Below are positions 33,560 to 42,430 of a DNA stretch of 64,000 nt, in pieces. A program made the position numbers and the translations under genes. The number at the start of each line of letters is the position of its first letter. Positions within the stretch are counted from its first letter, which is position 1. The stretch comes from VAZQ01 sp963721005. Its GTDB lineage: Bacteria > Pseudomonadota > Alphaproteobacteria > Rhizobiales > Xanthobacteraceae. Location: assembly GCA_963721005.1 (NCBI GenBank), contig CAVRHR010000004.1:992001-1056000 (forward strand), written 5' to 3'. The notes beneath the pieces were generated by a model. That model worked only from the letters and a program-made list of their open reading frames with translations. It had not been told where the DNA came from and did not search any database.

Positions 33560-33808
33560 ATGGACCGGTTGACCGACGATGAGCGCCGGCTGCTTGAACT
33601 GCTGGCCGGGAGCGCCAACGGCGTGAGCGAGACGCTGTTGGTGACGCGCTTCACGCTCGACATGATGGTCGGCTTGGTGCGCGAAAGGCTAGCGACGACG
33701 ACGCTCGAGCGCACCTTTACAGCCGGCAAGCCGGTCGAGGTTACGCGCGTCAGAATAGCCGATGCCGGACGGCGCGCGCTGGCATGGACCGCGAGGAATA
33801 GGAAATGA
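33560..33808 (+). CDS. small winged-helix-like hypothetical
   Basis: An 82-residue protein: MDRLTDDERRLLELLAGSAN, TLDMMVGLVRERLATTTLER, VEVTRVRIADAGRRALAWT. The pattern (short helices, then a wing-like strand ending 'ITDAGRRAL') looks like a small winged helix common in rhizobia. The start at 33560 is the only one giving the family-like beginning. Confidence 0.6.
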   Translation: MDRLTDDERRLLELLAGSANGVSETLLVTRFTLDMMVGLVRERLATTTLERTFTAGKPVEVTRVRIADAGRRALAWTARNRK

Positions 33809-33935
33809 GCCGTGCCGGACTTAGCCGATCGCTGTCGTCGCCCGTTCGGGATGCGCATTCCATGTCATCTTTGGCCCCCCTAGCCTGCTAGGATGCCAAG
33901 GCGGCTCACAGTCAGTCCGACAAGGGTTGATCCCA

Positions 33936-34154
33936 ATGGACCGCGCCAAACGCACGCACAAGTTCAAGCTCGGTCAATCGGTGTCTTTGCAATCGACCTT
34001 GTTCAATCGCGATGCCGCGAGCGGTGCATACAAGGTGACCAGGCAGCTGCCCGAGAGGGACGGTGAGATTGAATATCAGATTAAGAGGCCAGGGGAGCCC
34101 CATGAACGCGTCGTAAAGGAACGCGACCTCAGCGCGGAGGCTCAAACTGAATGA
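33936..34154 (+). CDS. small conserved hypothetical (KFKxGQxV type)
   Basis: A 72-residue protein: MDRAKRTHKFKLGQSVSLQS, AYKVTRQLPERDGEIEYQIK, HERVVKERDLS. It is predicted beta-rich, SH3-like. The same short architecture recurs in many rhizobial genomes. Function unknown; no signal peptide. Confidence 0.6.
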   Translation: MDRAKRTHKFKLGQSVSLQSTLFNRDAASGAYKVTRQLPERDGEIEYQIKRPGEPHERVVKERDLSAEAQTE

Positions 34155-34316
34155 GCGAGAGCGAAATTAAGATCCAGCGTTGGCAGCGCTACATTGAGGA
34201 ATGCCGCCGTGGCCAAGTTCCTCAGCGCCGAAGGCCGGCAGACCATGCAGACGGTCATCGATTCATATGAGAAGCTGATCGCCATGGCGCGGGACCAGGA
34301 CAAGAGGAAAAGCTAG
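34151..34316 (+). pseudogene. small helical protein, frameshifted
   Basis: ATG 34151 overlaps the end of the previous gene (TGAATG). SESEIKIQRWQRYIEECRR is followed, after a one-base shift, by AKFLSAEGRQTMQTVIDSYEKL and ARDQDKRKS to the stop at 34316. The conserved helical pattern on both sides suggests a recently broken 54-residue gene. Confidence 0.45.
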
Positions 34317-34488
34317 AGCCATTCGACCTGCATGCCGGTTCCCTCGCCGGCGCAATCTCGAAAATGGCCGCGAGTGTCCAAGTTCGGGCCATGTCGAGAA
34401 ACGCCCTTCGCTCTGCGTCGGTCTTCGCGCCGCGAGCCGAACTCATGCATTCGTCGGCAAAGCGCTGATATTCGTCGGGTATCGTCAT
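34255..34488 (-). CDS. small helical hypothetical (IPDEYxxFAxEC type)
   Basis: A 77-residue frame. The first 42 residues (TIPDEYQRFADECMSSARGA, ERRAFLDMARTWTLAA) match a common type of short rhizobial protein. The C-terminal 30 residues overlap the gene remnant on the other strand and look less natural, so the real end may be altered by a frameshift. Confidence 0.45.
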   Translation of the reverse strand: MTIPDEYQRFADECMSSARGAKTDAERRAFLDMARTWTLAAIFEIAPAREPACRSNGSSFSSCPGPAPWRSASHMNR

Positions 34489-34776
34489 AGCGGCACCGCG
34501 CCCAAAGGAAGGCCCGCCGGGGAGTTGGTCGTCACCCGGCGGGGCTTCCAGACGGGAAGCTTGGAGTCGGGGGGACTTGGGGCTTCGCCGTCCATCGACA
34601 AAATACCGCCTCCGGGCACGGTCAAATCTTGATAAATATCAATTATGCTTGCCTGCGGGCGGGAGGCTTGATCCGGGACGACTAGGCGGCCGCAAGGCGT
34701 AACGTAATCACTTGCACCCTACTCGCGTTGCCCTAGATTCGATCCGCGCTACGTCGGGGTTACAGGAGGAACCGCC

Positions 34777-35037
34777 ATGAATAGAAAGATGGCTCTAGTC
34801 GCGCTCGCGGTCATCACCGCCCCCGCTGTTCTTCTCGGCATCTCTTCTTCCGCCGCTGCGTCGTCCTGCCGCGAAGACCCGAGCCAATGCGGTGGGTTTG
34901 TGCTCCCTTGCAGCCTGGACGGGGTCAATCCGGTCTATCACCCCCATATCTTCGGCAACCCTGCCGTCGCTAGATCATATGGATTTGTCCGATCGCGGGG
35001 TGGCGCTTGGCAGGTGGTGCCCAACTGTCATCGCTGA
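34777..35037 (+). CDS. small secreted protein
   Basis: An 86-residue protein with a strong ribosome-binding site (AGGAGGAA) and a signal peptide (RKMALVALAVITAPAVLLGI ... SAAAS). The mature part has four cysteines (SSCREDPSQCGGFVLPC ... NCHR), likely two disulfides. Function unknown. Confidence 0.65.
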   Translation: MNRKMALVALAVITAPAVLLGISSSAAASSCREDPSQCGGFVLPCSLDGVNPVYHPHIFGNPAVARSYGFVRSRGGAWQVVPNCHR

Positions 35038-35043
35038 TGTTGG

Positions 35044-35200
35044 ATGCGCCACCGCGACCCCCACGACGATCCGCCGCGAAGACGACGACCCGAGCGGTAC
35101 CGAGGGCCAGAGACATCCGCTCGCTTGGGGTCCGGCGCCTGCTGATCTATTTGCTCAACCGGTCTATGCCGCCACAGCGTAACCCGATGATGACGTTTCG
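35044..35200 (+). pseudogene. zinc-ribbon small protein, N-terminal remnant (copy at 35.0 kb)
   Basis: RHRDPHDDPPRRRRPERYRGP in the first frame, DIRSLGVRRLLIY in the next. It is closely similar in DNA to the 33.2-kb copy. A CRHSVT trace follows in a third frame. Confidence 0.4.
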
Positions 35201-35416
35201 CGACGACAAGGCAGGCTGCGCCGTTATTGGATCGATTCTGGGACGTGGGCTCGAACGGCCGTGGCTGGCAAATTTCGCCGGTGTAGCTATTGAAGTCGGA
35301 AAGAAGCGGCGAAGGCCCAAACCCGCTCATGAGGTCCAGACATCGCCGCTCCCTCCGTCGCTCCCGCCGGGTAAATTGGACTTGCTCCAAGTATCACCTC
35401 CAAGAACAAGACCGCG

Positions 35417-36097
35417 TTGCGCCAGTTCGAAGATCCCGCGGTTCTGCAGCGCTTGATTGACCTGCCCAATCGCCTGTGGGCGGAGGTGAAACGCGAGCAA
35501 AACCCGAACTTCCGGACCCTCGCCAAGGCGCAGGCCGCTCTCGGCATAGCCATCCTGCCCTATATGCCGCTGCGACCGGGAAACCTTACGGCGCTCACCT
35601 TCGGCATCCACTTGTTTATGGCGGAGGGGGGGCGTGCGACGTCGACCTTGGAGCTGCTGGCGAGCGAGGTGAAAAACGATGAGGACTTGGCCTTCGACAT
35701 CCCGCCTCAAGTCGCCAAGATGCTGATCGAATACCGCGACCGCATCGCGCCGAAAGTGATTAGTCATCGGCCCGAACGCGTCTTTGTGAATGCTGACGGG
35801 ACACCGAAGAGCCAGTCGACGGTTGCCTGGCTCATCACGAGCTACCTCTCACGCCGGGCCGGCACTGTGCTTACGCCGCATCAGTTTCGTCATCTGAGCG
35901 CGAAGATCATGCTTGATGCCGAGCCGGGTAGTTTCGAGAACGTACGGCAATTGTTGGGACACAGAAATCATAAGACGACCACCAACTTTTACGCCGGCAT
36001 CAATACTCGGCGTGCTGCACGCCATCACCAGCATCTCATCGAGAAGACCCTCGACGCTCAAAAGCCCGCTGTCCGACGCAAGAGGCGGACTTCATAG
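35417..36097 (+). CDS. tyrosine recombinase, N-terminally truncated
   Basis: A 226-residue catalytic domain of a phage-type integrase. The catalytic set is complete: Arg53 (MPLRPGN), Lys in the beta-hairpin region, His155 and Arg158 (HQFRHLSAK), His182 (LLGHRNHKTTTNFYAG) and nucleophile Tyr192. The usual core-binding N-terminal domain is missing; an in-frame stop lies about 60 bases upstream and the start is a TTG. It probably cannot bind its site normally. The next recombinase starts 33 bases later. Confidence 0.75.
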   Translation: MRQFEDPAVLQRLIDLPNRLWAEVKREQNPNFRTLAKAQAALGIAILPYMPLRPGNLTALTFGIHLFMAEGGRATSTLELLASEVKNDEDLAFDIPPQVAKMLIEYRDRIAPKVISHRPERVFVNADGTPKSQSTVAWLITSYLSRRAGTVLTPHQFRHLSAKIMLDAEPGSFENVRQLLGHRNHKTTTNFYAGINTRRAARHHQHLIEKTLDAQKPAVRRKRRTS

Positions 36098-36130
36098 TCA
36101 AGAGTTCGACGAACAGGAGGAGTAAGACCA

Positions 36131-37426
36131 ATGACCCGCGCGCCCAACATGCAGATCCCCTACGCCACCTGGCCCGAAGAGGATCGGAAGCGCTGGTGTG
36201 CTGCCAACAAGTCCGGTGCCGACGTCTTCGACGACTGCGGGCCTGCCGCCCATCTTGCCGAACCCACCCGCCGAGCTCTGCAGGCAAGCTATGGGCGATT
36301 TCTGGGATTTGTTTCCTTGAAATACCCATGTCGGCTAGACGGCCTACCGGACACGCGACTTGATCGGGACATCATCGCAGACTATGTCGCGGTCCGCCGT
36401 CGGACCTGCAGCGAGTTAGGAATCGCCATCGATCTCCATCATCTTCGTCTCGCGCTCAGCTATATCTGCCCGGCCACCGACTGGTCGTGGTTGGCGCTCA
36501 TCGCCAAGCGCATCGGGGTCAGGGCTCCGCCCAGGCGGCCGAGGCACCACCTTGTGACCAGCGAGAGGCTTTACGCACTCGGTATCGACCTCATGGATCG
36601 AGCGGTTGTCGACGCTGCCGCAGGCCCGTCCATCACAAAGGCCGTCGCTTTTGCCTATCGAGACGGTCTTTTAATTGCGCTCCTCGCGCTTGTCCCACTG
36701 CGCCGACGCACACTCGCGGCGCTGCGCATCGGACAGCAGCTGGTGAAATCGAGTGACCTATGGGGGTTCGACCTTCCAGCGCAGGATATCAAGACTAAAC
36801 GTGCTCTCGACTTTCCGATCTCGTCCGATCTATCGCGGCGCATCGATGTTTACTTGGCACAATTCCGGTACCACATTCCGGGTGCAGGGGAGCACGACGG
36901 TCTTTGGCCATCCAATAAACGTCATATGATGGACGACGGAACGATCTATGACACCGTCCGGAGTCGAACCAAGGCTGCCTTCGGGTTCCCGATCAATTTG
37001 CATCGCTTTCGATCCAGCGCAGCGACCTTTTGGTCAATCCACGACCCTGCCAACGTGCGGGGGGTCAAAGACCTGCTTGGTCATGCATCCTTCAACCCAA
37101 CAGAAAAACACTACATCATGGCGCAGTCGCGCCTCGCAGGTCGTGCTCTGGCTCGGCCATCGGCGCACGCAAATCGGCAGATCGGATGTTCGATAACCCT
37201 TAAGGCTCAAAGCCTAGCCGTCGTAATTTCAAAATCGCCGGTAAAGACCTTTTCAGCAACGCGGGGAGCCTGTCATCAAGTCCGCCCCGTAAACGTATTT
37301 ACCAACCCCGTTCACGTTTCTTTCCGCGGCGTCTTAGGCGTCAACTCTTTTGCCCAGTCGGGCGGATTGTGCAGCCCGCGCACGTCGCCCATAACTGCGT
37401 TGCAGAACTTCCACCGAAAACTGTGA
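36131..37426 (+). CDS. tyrosine recombinase
   Basis: A 431-residue protein after AGGAGGAG. It has an N-terminal SAM-like domain (TRRALQASYGRFLGFV) and a catalytic domain with Arg in PLRRRTLAALRIG, HRFRSSAATFW, LLGHASFNPTEKHYIMAQS (Tyr nucleophile). The family sequence ends near AGRALARP (about residue 345); the following 85 residues are Ser/Val-rich and not family-like, so the original stop has been lost. With the preceding gene it forms a tandem recombinase module like those in RIT elements, here with only two members. Confidence 0.8.
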   Translation: MTRAPNMQIPYATWPEEDRKRWCAANKSGADVFDDCGPAAHLAEPTRRALQASYGRFLGFVSLKYPCRLDGLPDTRLDRDIIADYVAVRRRTCSELGIAIDLHHLRLALSYICPATDWSWLALIAKRIGVRAPPRRPRHHLVTSERLYALGIDLMDRAVVDAAAGPSITKAVAFAYRDGLLIALLALVPLRRRTLAALRIGQQLVKSSDLWGFDLPAQDIKTKRALDFPISSDLSRRIDVYLAQFRYHIPGAGEHDGLWPSNKRHMMDDGTIYDTVRSRTKAAFGFPINLHRFRSSAATFWSIHDPANVRGVKDLLGHASFNPTEKHYIMAQSRLAGRALARPSAHANRQIGCSITLKAQSLAVVISKSPVKTFSATRGACHQVRPVNVFTNPVHVSFRGVLGVNSFAQSGGLCSPRTSPITALQNFHRKL

Positions 37427-37538
37427 ATCCGAAGACGCTGAGATCGATGCCGGCGCCGGGGCTCACCTCAAAGCACACGACAGTTCCGGGACCGAGATGG
37501 CTCTGCACCGAGCGGACGCGTGCTACAACTCGCCACCG

Positions 37539-38249
37539 TCACCGACGCGTCGATGTCTCCTTGAAGCGATAGCCAACCCCATACAGGGTCTCTATCATGT
37601 CCCACTCGCCATCGGTGTATTTGAATCTCTTACGCAGCCGCTTGATGTGGCTGTCGATGGTCCGATCGTCGACGTACACTTGCTCATCGTAGGCCACGTC
37701 CATCAGGGCGTCACGGCTCCTGACCACGCCCGGACGACTCGCGAGTGCCTGGAGGATCAGAAATTCGGTGACCGTCAAGGTGACAGGCTTGTTCTTCCAG
37801 GTGCAGCTATGGCGCTCCGGATCCATGCAAAGCGGACCACGCTCGATCGCTTTGGCGTCGGCCCCCTTCGGCGACACGCGATCCTTGGGGGTCCAACGCC
37901 GTAGCACCGCCCTGACGCGCTCGACCAAAAGCCGCTGCGAGAATGGCTTTTGAATGAAATCGTCGGCCCCCATCTTGAGCCCGAACAACTCGTCGATCTC
38001 CTCGTCCTTCGAGGTGAGGAAAATCACCGGCATGTCGGACTTCTGGCGCAGACGGCGCAGCGTCTCCATCCCGTCCATACGCGGCATCTTGATGTCGAGG
38101 ATGGCAAGATCGGGTGCGCTGGTCTTGAATCCATCGAGCGCGGAGGCACCGTTCGTATATGTGAGGATTCGATAGCCTTCGGCCTCGAGTGCGATCGAGA
38201 GAGAAGTCAGGATATTGAGGTCGTCATCGACGAGAGCGATGGTCGGCAT
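37539..38249 (-). CDS. OmpR-family response regulator, ChvI-like
   Basis: A 236-residue regulator. The receiver (residues 1-120) has DDD at 8-10, phospho-acceptor in LAILDIKMPRMDG, Thr and Lys in FLTSKD and IQKPFS. The OmpR winged helix follows (TVTEFLILQALASRPGVVRSRDALMD, IDSHIKRLRKRF, YGVGYRF). The sequence style (EIDELFGLKMGADDFIQKPFSQ) is that of ChvI of the ChvG-ChvI acid/envelope sensing system. No cognate kinase is adjacent, so this is either an orphan paralogue or the true ChvI separated from chvG. Confidence 0.85.
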   Translation of the reverse strand: MPTIALVDDDLNILTSLSIALEAEGYRILTYTNGASALDGFKTSAPDLAILDIKMPRMDGMETLRRLRQKSDMPVIFLTSKDEEIDELFGLKMGADDFIQKPFSQRLLVERVRAVLRRWTPKDRVSPKGADAKAIERGPLCMDPERHSCTWKNKPVTLTVTEFLILQALASRPGVVRSRDALMDVAYDEQVYVDDRTIDSHIKRLRKRFKYTDGEWDMIETLYGVGYRFKETSTRR

Positions 38250-38328
38250 GAAGGTCCCCCGCAGGTTCGTAAAAGACTACCGTTCCGACACCATTTATCG
38301 TTTTCTGCATCGGTTCCGTCGGCTGACG

Positions 38329-38721
38329 TCAAGTCCAGCAACGGGCGGCAAAGTCCTTCTGCTCCGCCGCCGACATCGGACTGAACGCGGATTCGCAGCC
38401 ATCAGGAAGCTCCGGCTGGGCGCTTGGTGGCTGCGGCGGACTACGGCGCGGCACCGTCGTGGGCGCCGGGTTCACATCGCCGACCTCCACGCTGCCGGCG
38501 GTCGCTTGATCATAGGACCGTTGAGCGCCGAAGAGGCGGTCGCCCTTGTGAGTACGGTCAACGATATTCATCGACTGGGCTACTTCGCTTTGACCGCCGA
38601 TGCGGTCCGATGCATTCAAACCGGCCTCGACCGACTGAATGCAATAGTTGAGGGCGAAGGCGGCCATCGCCGCGCAAGCGATGTAAGGAACGAGACCGGG
38701 TACCGGATTGACTGCCCGCAT
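38329..38721 (-). CDS. small membrane protein next to ECF sigma factor
   Basis: A 130-residue protein with one transmembrane helix (about residues 9-27, LVPYIACAAMAAFALNYCI) and a polar, proline-rich extracytoplasmic part ending CESAFSPMSAAEQKDFAARCW. It lies 37 bases downstream of the ECF sigma gene with its own GGAGGA site. It has no ZAS-type motif (HxxxCxxC), so it is not a classical anti-sigma factor; a regulatory partner role is possible. Confidence 0.6.
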   Translation of the reverse strand: MRAVNPVPGLVPYIACAAMAAFALNYCIQSVEAGLNASDRIGGQSEVAQSMNIVDRTHKGDRLFGAQRSYDQATAGSVEVGDVNPAPTTVPRRSPPQPPSAQPELPDGCESAFSPMSAAEQKDFAARCWT

Positions 38722-38758
38722 GACATCCTCCAGGGGATTTCGCTCGATTTCGCGTCGG

Positions 38759-39379
38759 CTAGATCGTCGCCCAGGCCCGGTCGACACCGGCTTCCGCCAG
38801 CAGTTCGGCCAGGCGGCCTCTTGCATAGTGCATGCGAGTTTTGATGGTGTTGATCGGTGCGCCGGTGAAATGGGCCACTTCCTCGACTTTTTTCCCCTGG
38901 TAGTAGATTAGATTGATCACATCGCGATGAATCGGCGACAGCTTCGCAAGACATCTTTGAACGATGTCGCTTCGTTCGCGCTTCTCTGTCGAGACCGCGG
39001 GAGTATCGGAGGGATCCTCGATTACTGCCGCGGCGCCCTCGTCCAACTGGTCTTCGGAGCGCCGCCTGCATTCCGAGATAGCCTTGAATCGGGCAATCGC
39101 CAGCAGCCAGGTCGCGACCTGAGAGTCTCCTTTGAATTCCTGTGCGTGTCGCCAAGCCTGGAGGAACACGTCGTTGACGACTTCTTCTGCCGTCGAGTCA
39201 TTGCCGACGAGGCGCACGACGAAGCGGAAGACGCGCATATGATGGCGCACGTAAAGCAATTTGAACGCGCGCTTGTCTCCATCGGCCATCGATTGAATCA
39301 GGGCTTTGTCCGAAATATTCGACGGAGCCAAAGCGCTGGGATTGAGCAAAGGACTGGATTGTGTGTTCCCGATCTGCAT
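38759..39379 (-). CDS. ECF-type RNA polymerase sigma factor
   Basis: A 206-residue sigma factor. Region 2 (RAFKLLYVRHHMRVFRFVVRLVG, STAEEVVNDVFLQAWRHAQEF, ATWLLAIARFKAISE) and region 4 (LSPIHRDVINLIYYQGKKVEEVAHFTGAPINTIKTRMHYARGRLAELL) are complete. The N-terminal 25 residues are an extra polar leader. Related Bradyrhizobium ECFs respond to oxidative or envelope stress (inference). Two direct CGTTAACC repeats lie just upstream and may be its autoregulated control region. Confidence 0.9.
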   Translation of the reverse strand: MQIGNTQSSPLLNPSALAPSNISDKALIQSMADGDKRAFKLLYVRHHMRVFRFVVRLVGNDSTAEEVVNDVFLQAWRHAQEFKGDSQVATWLLAIARFKAISECRRRSEDQLDEGAAAVIEDPSDTPAVSTEKRERSDIVQRCLAKLSPIHRDVINLIYYQGKKVEEVAHFTGAPINTIKTRMHYARGRLAELLAEAGVDRAWATI

Positions 39380-39398
39380 ATTCGCCTCCCCTATGGCG

Positions 39399-39417
39399 TC
39401 GTTAACCGTTCGTTAAC
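39399..39417 (-). promoter_or_regulatory. direct CGTTAACC repeats before the ECF sigma gene
   Basis: Two CGTTAACC copies lie 11 bases apart (one helix turn), 20-38 bases upstream of the sigma factor start. This layout suits an operator or the -35 region of an autoregulated promoter. Confidence 0.4.
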
Positions 39418-39661
39418 CATTGGGAGGCTAGTGCGGCCGGGACGGCCCACTCTACTAAACCTAGGTAAGCCCAGCACATAAGAAGGGATGGAAGGCTTAT
39501 ACGGAGGTTTAGGGTGCATGCAGGGCGACGAGCCAGCATGCGGGATTGAGCAAAAGGCCCAATGCCCAAATGTTGAGATTGCCGCACGTGTGCGGCGCGC
39601 CAACGCTTGAAGTCAAGCAATAGGAAACAGGCGGAGCGTCGCAAAGCCCAGGCGACAGTAA

Positions 39662-40051
39662 TTACTCAGCCCTTGTGGCGCGGTGGTGCTCCATGGCCCT
39701 GTCGAGGCAGGCAATCAAGCTTTCTTCGCTGAAGGGCTTGCTCAGGAAGCCGAATGCTCCGCCGTCGAGCGCGCGCTCCCTGATGCTCTCCTCCGGATAG
39801 GCAGTGACGAAGATCACCGGTGTGCAGTGGCCGCTGGCCGTCAGATGGCTCTGCAAGTCGACCCCATTCATGCCCGGCATCTGCACGTCCGTGATCAGGC
39901 ATGCGGTATCGCGCAAGCGGCCCGATTGCAGAAACTCCTCGGCGGATGCGAAAGTTGCGGTCGTGTAGCCGAGCGACCGGACAAGCATCTTCGCTGCTTC
40001 TCGAACCGATTTGTCGTCGTCAACGATTGAAATCATTGCGTTTTCTGCCAA
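39662..40051 (-). CDS. single-domain response regulator (FixJ-type receiver)
   Basis: A 129-residue receiver: SIVDDDKSVREAAKMLVRSLG, phospho-acceptor in CLITDVQMPGMNG, FVTAYPEESI and LSKPFSEES. There is no output domain. The start at 40051 is a TTG; an ATG lies at 40036. It probably signals by protein interaction or competes for phosphate from the PAS kinase at 40466-42430. Confidence 0.85.
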   Translation of the reverse strand: MAENAMISIVDDDKSVREAAKMLVRSLGYTTATFASAEEFLQSGRLRDTACLITDVQMPGMNGVDLQSHLTASGHCTPVIFVTAYPEESIRERALDGGAFGFLSKPFSEESLIACLDRAMEHHRATRAE

Positions 40052-40165
40052 GGGCGCTGCCTATGTTGCGACGAACACGATGAATCGGCGGAGCAGCTCC
40101 CCCGTACGCAGTCATGAGCTTGCCACATCAGGGAATTGGCGAAACCATATTTTGGTATAGTGGGA

Positions 40166-40469
40166 TCACGATTTCTTAAGAATGCCCACGATATCCGCCA
40201 TTCTCACGAGGTCGGCCAACGACTTGGCGCCCATCTTGCGCATGACGCTGCCGCGATGCAACTTGACAGTAATCTCGGCCAGCTTCACTTCACCCGCAAT
40301 CTAGGCAACAGGGGACGTCCGCCAGGTTGGTGCGAAGGAAGTCGGCGGCTGAAGCGAATACCTCGGCCTGCAGCCCGACCGAGCGGAACAGACGTTGCAT
40401 AGCGTCACGCATCGATGCGTCGTCATCGACAACGAATACCACCGATTGCGGCTCGGGCTCTGCTTTCAT
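40166..40469 (-). pseudogene. FixJ-type response regulator with internal deletion
   Basis: The N-terminal receiver (MKAEPEPQSVVFVVDDDASM ... VFASAADFLRTN) stops at 40290. The C-terminal LuxR helix-turn-helix end (AEITVKLHRGSVMRKMGAKS, DLVRMADIVGILKKS) is read in another frame down to 40166. About 75-110 residues, including the phospho-acceptor Asp, are missing. Its ATG overlaps the stop of the PAS kinase (ATGA), so kinase and regulator were one operon. Confidence 0.75.
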
Positions 40470-42430
40470 TGGCTCTTCAGCGGGTCGGCCCTGGGCAAGG
40501 CGATGTGGAAGATGGAGCCGTTCGGAATTGCAGCGGAAGCCCACAAGCGCCCGCCGTGGGCTTCCACGATTGACCGGCAAATGGCGAGACCCATCCCCAT
40601 GCCATTGGACTTGGTCGTGAAGAACGCATCGAAGATACGGCTCAATTCATCGGGATCGATTCCGGGTCCCGAGTCCTGAAATTTGATCAGCACGTGGTGG
40701 GTCCCGCTGAGCTCGCTGCACGCCGACAATACGCGCGGACGATTCGATACCGTAGCCATGGCCTCGATTGCATTCATGGTCACGTTGAGAAATACCTGTT
40801 GCAGCGGAACGCGATCGCCCAGAACTTTCGGAAGATCGTCGAGCAGATCGATATGAGGCGAAACCAGCTGAGCCTCCAATTCGCCGTGGGCCATCGTAAA
40901 TACCTGCCGTATGATTTCGTTGACGTCGAGCTCGATTCGCTCACCACGCTCTTTGCCGAACATCGCGCGGATGCCCGCGATCACCCGACTTGCGCGATGA
41001 CTGTCCTCGACAATGTGGGTCAATCCTGCTCGCACTTCCGCGAGGTCGGGTTCTGGACGCGAAAGAAACCGCAATGCGGCATTTCCGTTCAAAGAGATCG
41101 CCGAAAGCGGCTGATTGATTTCGTGCGCGATTGATGCGGTCATCGCACTTATGGTGGTTTGGCGGCTCGCGCGTGCGAGCTCGCGCTGCGACCTTTGCAG
41201 GGCGACTTCGGCGTCCTTGAGCTCGGTGATATCGCGCGCGACCGCGTAGATGAGACCACGGTCGGGCACAGCCGTCCAGGAAAGCCAGCAGAAGTTGCCG
41301 TTCTTGTGCCGCAGGCGGTTCACAAACCGCAGCGTTTTGCGTCCTTCGGTCAGTCGAGCGCGCTCAACATGGGTTTTATCGCGGTCGCCGGGGTGAAGGA
41401 GCCATTCCGTAGTATTGCCGACCAAGTCTGCTTCGGACCAGCCGAGGGTGGCTGTCCACGCCGGATTTACGCTGAGCAGTCTACCTTGCGTATCCGACAC
41501 GACGAGCAAGTCCTGGGAGACATTCCAGATGCGAGCGCGTTCCCGCGACTCCATCTCGACCCGTTGCTCCAGAGTCTCGTTGAGATCGCGCAGCGCCTTT
41601 TCTGCCGCCATCTGGTCGGTCACATCGGTGTTCGTGCCGAACCACCGGTCGACTTCTCCGGCCGGGTTGCGGATGGGCAGAGCGCGCGAAAGGAACCAGC
41701 GGTAGCTGCCATCTCGAGCGCGCAAAGGGAACGTGTCTTCCCAAGGTATGCCACTTTCGAATGACCTTCGAATGCGTTGTACGACGCGATCCACATGGTC
41801 CGGGTGGTGAACGCTTCGCCAACCCCAGCCTCGCATCTCCTCGAGCGTCGTGCCCGTAAAGTCATACCAGCGCTTGTTGTACCAGTATATCCAGCCGGAC
41901 TGATCGGCAGTCCAGGCGAATTGACTGATGTTGTCGGCAAGTTCGCGAAACCGTGCCTCGCTGGCGGCAAGCGCGGCCTCGGCGCGCTTGCGTTCCGTGA
42001 TTTCCTCCGCGACCACATTGATGCCGACAATGGCGCCGTCGGGATTTCTGAGTGGATGCCAGCTCGTGAGCCAGAACCGCTCCGCATTGGTCCCGTCGGG
42101 TCGTTGTCCGTTGACTTCGATGCCCGTGATCGGCTCACCCGTGCGCAAGATGAGCTCGACGATCTTCTCGACCTGGTCCGCGACCTGCGGGACGGTCTCG
42201 CGCACCGAACGACCGATATGATCAGCAACGCTGATCCCGCAGATTTCCGTCAAGCGCCGGTTGATGTGTGCATAGCGGCAATCGAGCGTGAGAAACGCGA
42301 GGCCGATTGGGGCAGTGTCGTAGATCAACCGAAGCTCGGGCGGTTGGGCGTCAGCCGGGCAAATAGACAAAGCGGCTGCACGCTCGGTTTCCGGCGAACC
42401 GGGTAAAATCGATTGAGGCGTTCTATTCAT
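40466..42430 (-). CDS. multi-PAS sensor histidine kinase (FixL-like)
   Basis: A 654-residue cytosolic kinase without membrane segments. PAS domains lie at about 30-150 (RLIYDTAPIGLAFLTLD), 165-285 (NISQFAWTADQSGWIYWYNKRW) and 300-415 (DLLVVSDTQGRLLSVN). The dimerisation/phospho-acceptor helix has SIAHEINQPLSAI near residue 440, and the ATPase domain has N (NVTMNAIEAM), DSGPGI and GMGMGLAICRSI. No haem-binding FixL-type His is assigned. The target regulator directly downstream is broken; the nearby receivers may take its role. Confidence 0.9.
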   Translation of the reverse strand: MNRTPQSILPGSPETERAAALSICPADAQPPELRLIYDTAPIGLAFLTLDCRYAHINRRLTEICGISVADHIGRSVRETVPQVADQVEKIVELILRTGEPITGIEVNGQRPDGTNAERFWLTSWHPLRNPDGAIVGINVVAEEITERKRAEAALAASEARFRELADNISQFAWTADQSGWIYWYNKRWYDFTGTTLEEMRGWGWRSVHHPDHVDRVVQRIRRSFESGIPWEDTFPLRARDGSYRWFLSRALPIRNPAGEVDRWFGTNTDVTDQMAAEKALRDLNETLEQRVEMESRERARIWNVSQDLLVVSDTQGRLLSVNPAWTATLGWSEADLVGNTTEWLLHPGDRDKTHVERARLTEGRKTLRFVNRLRHKNGNFCWLSWTAVPDRGLIYAVARDITELKDAEVALQRSQRELARASRQTTISAMTASIAHEINQPLSAISLNGNAALRFLSRPEPDLAEVRAGLTHIVEDSHRASRVIAGIRAMFGKERGERIELDVNEIIRQVFTMAHGELEAQLVSPHIDLLDDLPKVLGDRVPLQQVFLNVTMNAIEAMATVSNRPRVLSACSELSGTHHVLIKFQDSGPGIDPDELSRIFDAFFTTKSNGMGMGLAICRSIVEAHGGRLWASAAIPNGSIFHIALPRADPLKSQ

